NCBI GenBank assembly: GCA_951812305.1 | Contig: CATOSB010000024.1 | Span: 1-37,860 of the forward strand | Length of the DNA stretch: 37,860 bases | Source: an uncultured Paracoccaceae bacterium | GTDB taxonomy: Bacteria > Pseudomonadota > Alphaproteobacteria > Rhodobacterales > Rhodobacteraceae | Direction of reading: 5' to 3' | Part shown: piece by piece, positions 36,166-37,860 of the stretch | Numbering within the stretch: position 1 is the first letter of the stretch | Layout of the letters: every line of letters starts with the position of its first letter | Position numbers and translations under genes: made by a program | Notes under the pieces: generated by a model | What the model was told of the DNA's origin: nothing | The model's database searches: none | The model's input: the letters and a program-made list of their open reading frames with translations, nothing else

Positions 36166-36449
36166 AGCACCGTCCTCCGCCGCCTGAGCCGCCGGGCCCG
36201 GTTTGAGAGCGCGCCCGCCTGCGCCGAGGTGATGGTGACGACCGTCAGCGTGCCATCCGCGCCGCGCCGCAGGCAGTAGCGCAGCCCGTTACAGATCAGC
36301 GCGGCCCCGTCGCCCGGGCGGTCCGCAAGCGCCAGGGCGGGCGACGGGGAGCGGGCGATGCGCCGCCGGAGCCCGGCAACATCGACACCGAGCCCGCGCT
36401 CAAGATAGCGCAACACCGCATGGTCGGTGATATGGACCCGCACGGTCAT
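36162..36449 (-). CDS. Conserved 95-aa early protein, intact copy
   Basis: MTVRVHITDHAVLRYLERGL onward, with 'ICNGLRYCLRRGADGTLTVVTI' and a basic C-terminus (NRARRLRRRR). The shape (H-x-L-R-Y-L-E-R and a C-terminal 'TVVTI') resembles small RelE/BrnT-like or DUF4258-type folds, but no call is made. The plus-strand copy at 21040 is truncated after residue 70. Confidence 0.65.
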   Translation of the reverse strand: MTVRVHITDHAVLRYLERGLGVDVAGLRRRIARSPSPALALADRPGDGAALICNGLRYCLRRGADGTLTVVTITSAQAGALSNRARRLRRRRTVL

Positions 36450-36952
36450 GCCGCCCCGCCGCCCGACCTGTCATCGCCGCCGCCGTCGCGCGCCAGCCAG
36501 GCTTTCAGCGCCTGGATCACGGCGGTGATATGCGCGGTCTCGGTGAGCGCATCCACATCCATCGGCACGAAGGACCAATGTGGCCCGAAGCGGGCGCGGA
36601 TGAACGTGTTGAGCCCGTGGCGTCCGGGGCGGGTCAGCAGCCCGCGGCGGGCCAACTCGCCCCAGAGCGCGTGAATGAGCCTGAGATCGGCGCGCGGCGC
36701 TTTGGGATGGTATCGTCCACGCGCGCCGTTCCTGCGGCCCCTGCGTCCGCCGCCACGGGCGTTCAGGTGGTCCAGAAGCCGCGCCAGATCGGTCGAGCCC
36801 ATATCCCGCATCGACGCCTTGCCGGTGACGGCAAGCTGCACATCGTGGCGGGCATCGTTGTCCAGCCCCAGCCGGCGGCAGGCGGCATGGGCCGCGCGCA
36901 TCAGCGTGGCGCGGCGGTCCGAGGGTCCGGGGGATGTGGAGCGGCGGGGCAT
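36446..36952 (-). CDS. GemA-like regulatory protein (DUF1018), second copy
   Basis: 168 aa, identical in translation to the product of 20537-21043 and with the same overlaps to its neighbours. In this arm the gene is still in a complete early operon that leads to Mor and the head genes. Confidence 0.8.
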   Translation of the reverse strand: MPRRSTSPGPSDRRATLMRAAHAACRRLGLDNDARHDVQLAVTGKASMRDMGSTDLARLLDHLNARGGGRRGRRNGARGRYHPKAPRADLRLIHALWGELARRGLLTRPGRHGLNTFIRARFGPHWSFVPMDVDALTETAHITAVIQALKAWLARDGGGDDRSGGGAA

Positions 36953-36953
36953 C

Positions 36954-37172
36954 TCAGCCTCGTCCTCGCACGCCCCGCCAGAGGCGGCGAAGAGGTCCGC
37001 CGAGCGGAACGGGGATTTCCGCGTAAAGCTCGCCGACATAAACAACTCCCCGGGCCATTGCCTCAATGCGCTGCCGTGCTTCTTTCGGCGAGGTTGCGCG
37101 GATGGTGATTGACCAGGTACAGCCCTCGAAGTGATAATCGAACAGGTAATCATGATAGGAAGGCTCAGACAT
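36954..37172 (-). CDS. Hypothetical early protein (72 aa), second copy
   Basis: Mirror of 20317-20535 (MSEPSYHDYLFDYHFEGCTW onward). Identical product. Confidence 0.6.
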   Translation of the reverse strand: MSEPSYHDYLFDYHFEGCTWSITIRATSPKEARQRIEAMARGVVYVGELYAEIPVPLGGPLRRLWRGVRGRG

Positions 37173-37353
37173 AATCATGTACTTTCAGATATTTCAGGAC
37201 GTATCGGGGCAATGGCGCTGGCGGTTTCGTGGCACAAACAACAAGATTGTCGCGGTTGCGGGAGAGGGATATGTCCGCAAGGATGCATGTCTGCATTCCA
37301 TCGGCCTCGTCCAGGCCCACGCGTCCGAGGCGCCGGTTCACGAAGTCTGACAT
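37165..37353 (-). CDS. Hypothetical early protein (62 aa), second copy
   Basis: Mirror of 20136-20324 (MSDFVNRRLGRVGLDEADGM onward). Identical product. Confidence 0.5.
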   Translation of the reverse strand: MSDFVNRRLGRVGLDEADGMQTCILADISLSRNRDNLVVCATKPPAPLPRYVLKYLKVHDYV

Positions 37354-37356
37354 CGC

Positions 37357-37860
37357 TCAGCCCGCCTTTGCCAGATCGATGGTGATGGGCTCCCAGGCAC
37401 CTTCGGGGCTCTCGCGGCGGTAGCAGCGGATATAGGTTTTCGAGCCCACCACCCGCATCGCGTCGCGGATCGCCGCCATGGCCTTTTGCCAGCGCGCATC
37501 GTCGATATCGAGCCGCAGGAGACTGTAGATCGCCCCCCGGCTGATCTCGCCCTCCCGGTCCACCTGAAACGCATGGGCCACGATCGCGCGGATCTCGTCG
37601 CGGCTGCCCTCGGCCCATTCGGCGAGGCATTCCTCAACCAGATCGCGCGCCACCTGCAGTTCCGGCCCGAAGGCCACACGCTCGGCGATCTGCACCTGCA
37701 CCTTGCGGCAGCCGTCATAGCTCATATAGGTGCGGTTGCCCTTCACCGAGCGGCGGGCATGGCCGCCATATTCGTCCTGCAACAGCGCATCAAAGGCGGC
37801 GATGTCGTCGAAGCTGTGGCCGCGAAACCGGGCAATCTGCGCCGAGAGATCCTCAGCATG
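37357..37860 (-). CDS. DUF3164 family protein, second copy, 5' end outside the window
   Basis: C-terminal about 167 residues of the protein encoded at 19422-20132, identical where visible. By symmetry its start should lie near 38067, followed further right by MuB and MuA copies if the duplication continues. Confidence 0.8.
   Translation of the reverse strand, partial: HAEDLSAQIARFRGHSFDDIAAFDALLQDEYGGHARRSVKGNRTYMSYDGCRKVQVQIAERVAFGPELQVARDLVEECLAEWAEGSRDEIRAIVAHAFQVDREGEISRGAIYSLLRLDIDDARWQKAMAAIRDAMRVVGSKTYIRCYRRESPEGAWEPITIDLAKAG

Larger units (their letters stand above)
36240..37860 (-). repeat. Inverted duplication, right arm (continues past the window)
   Basis: Reverse complement of 19629-21249; inner boundary at 36240. 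On the inner side this copy continues as normal phage sequence through the 95-aa gene, methyltransferase and Mor, so this arm is the intact one. Confidence 0.95.

Noticed and set aside
1..37860. tRNA or rRNA genes
   Set aside because: No cloverleaf-like or rRNA-like segment was recognised on either strand.

Overview
The window is high-GC DNA from an alphaproteobacterium (Rhodobacterales-like by GC content, codon use and gene families; inference). Almost all of it is Mu-like transposable prophage. The diagnostic genes are an S24-type repressor, a DDE MuA-type transposase, a MuB-type ATPase, DUF3164, GemA, a Mor-like activator, gp25/gp26/gp27-like proteins, a gp28 terminase, a gp29 portal, gpF, an I/Z protease-scaffold and a T-like capsid. 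The tail module (tube, frameshifted chaperone pair, tape measure, no sheath) points to a siphovirus-type Mu relative.

Layout. 1-6.3 kb (minus): tail tape measure start, chaperone pair, tail tube, gp37/G/gp36-like genes, capsid, cement protein, protease/scaffold. 6.4-8.2 kb (plus): amidase, secreted protein, Acb2-like cyclic-nucleotide sponge, overlapping Rz/Rz1 spanins. 8.3-10.6 kb (plus): DUF6765 moron with its own promoter and a D12-class adenine methylase. 10.6-21.25 kb: immunity and early region (repressor minus, early genes plus), interrupted by three minus-strand single-gene cassettes that share one promoter-operator design. 21.25-26.4 kb: non-phage DNA with a DUF1998 gene remnant, a ParA/RHH partition cassette with octamer repeats, an intact IS256-family element, an ImmA-XRE/DUF4411 pair and a Tn3-type transposon end. 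26.75-28.0 kb (minus): accessory genes, including a membrane-anchored dCTP-deaminase-like protein bounded by 16-bp inverted repeats. 28.0-37.86 kb (minus): gpF back through portal, terminase, Mor, methyltransferase, GemA and DUF3164.

The early genes from DUF3164 to a 95-aa ORF occur twice, in opposite orientation (19629-21249 and 36240-37860), with identical translated products. The plus copy is cut inside the 95-aa gene and fused to foreign DNA. This is either two prophage copies with a deletion, or one prophage with an inserted fragment; flanking sequence is needed to decide.

Regulatory highlights. A 16-18 bp palindrome (GCGGACCATGGTCCGC) lies upstream of the head operon, of the protease gene and divergent lysis operon, of a small ORF, and of the adenine methylase. 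Each copy has a -10-like hexamer centred 34 bp away, as expected for a Mor/C-type activator regulon. Three GCCA-N4-TGGC operators sit between repressor and early genes. Three antisense genes share a promoter whose -10 overlaps a CATCGGT-N11-ACCGATG inverted repeat.
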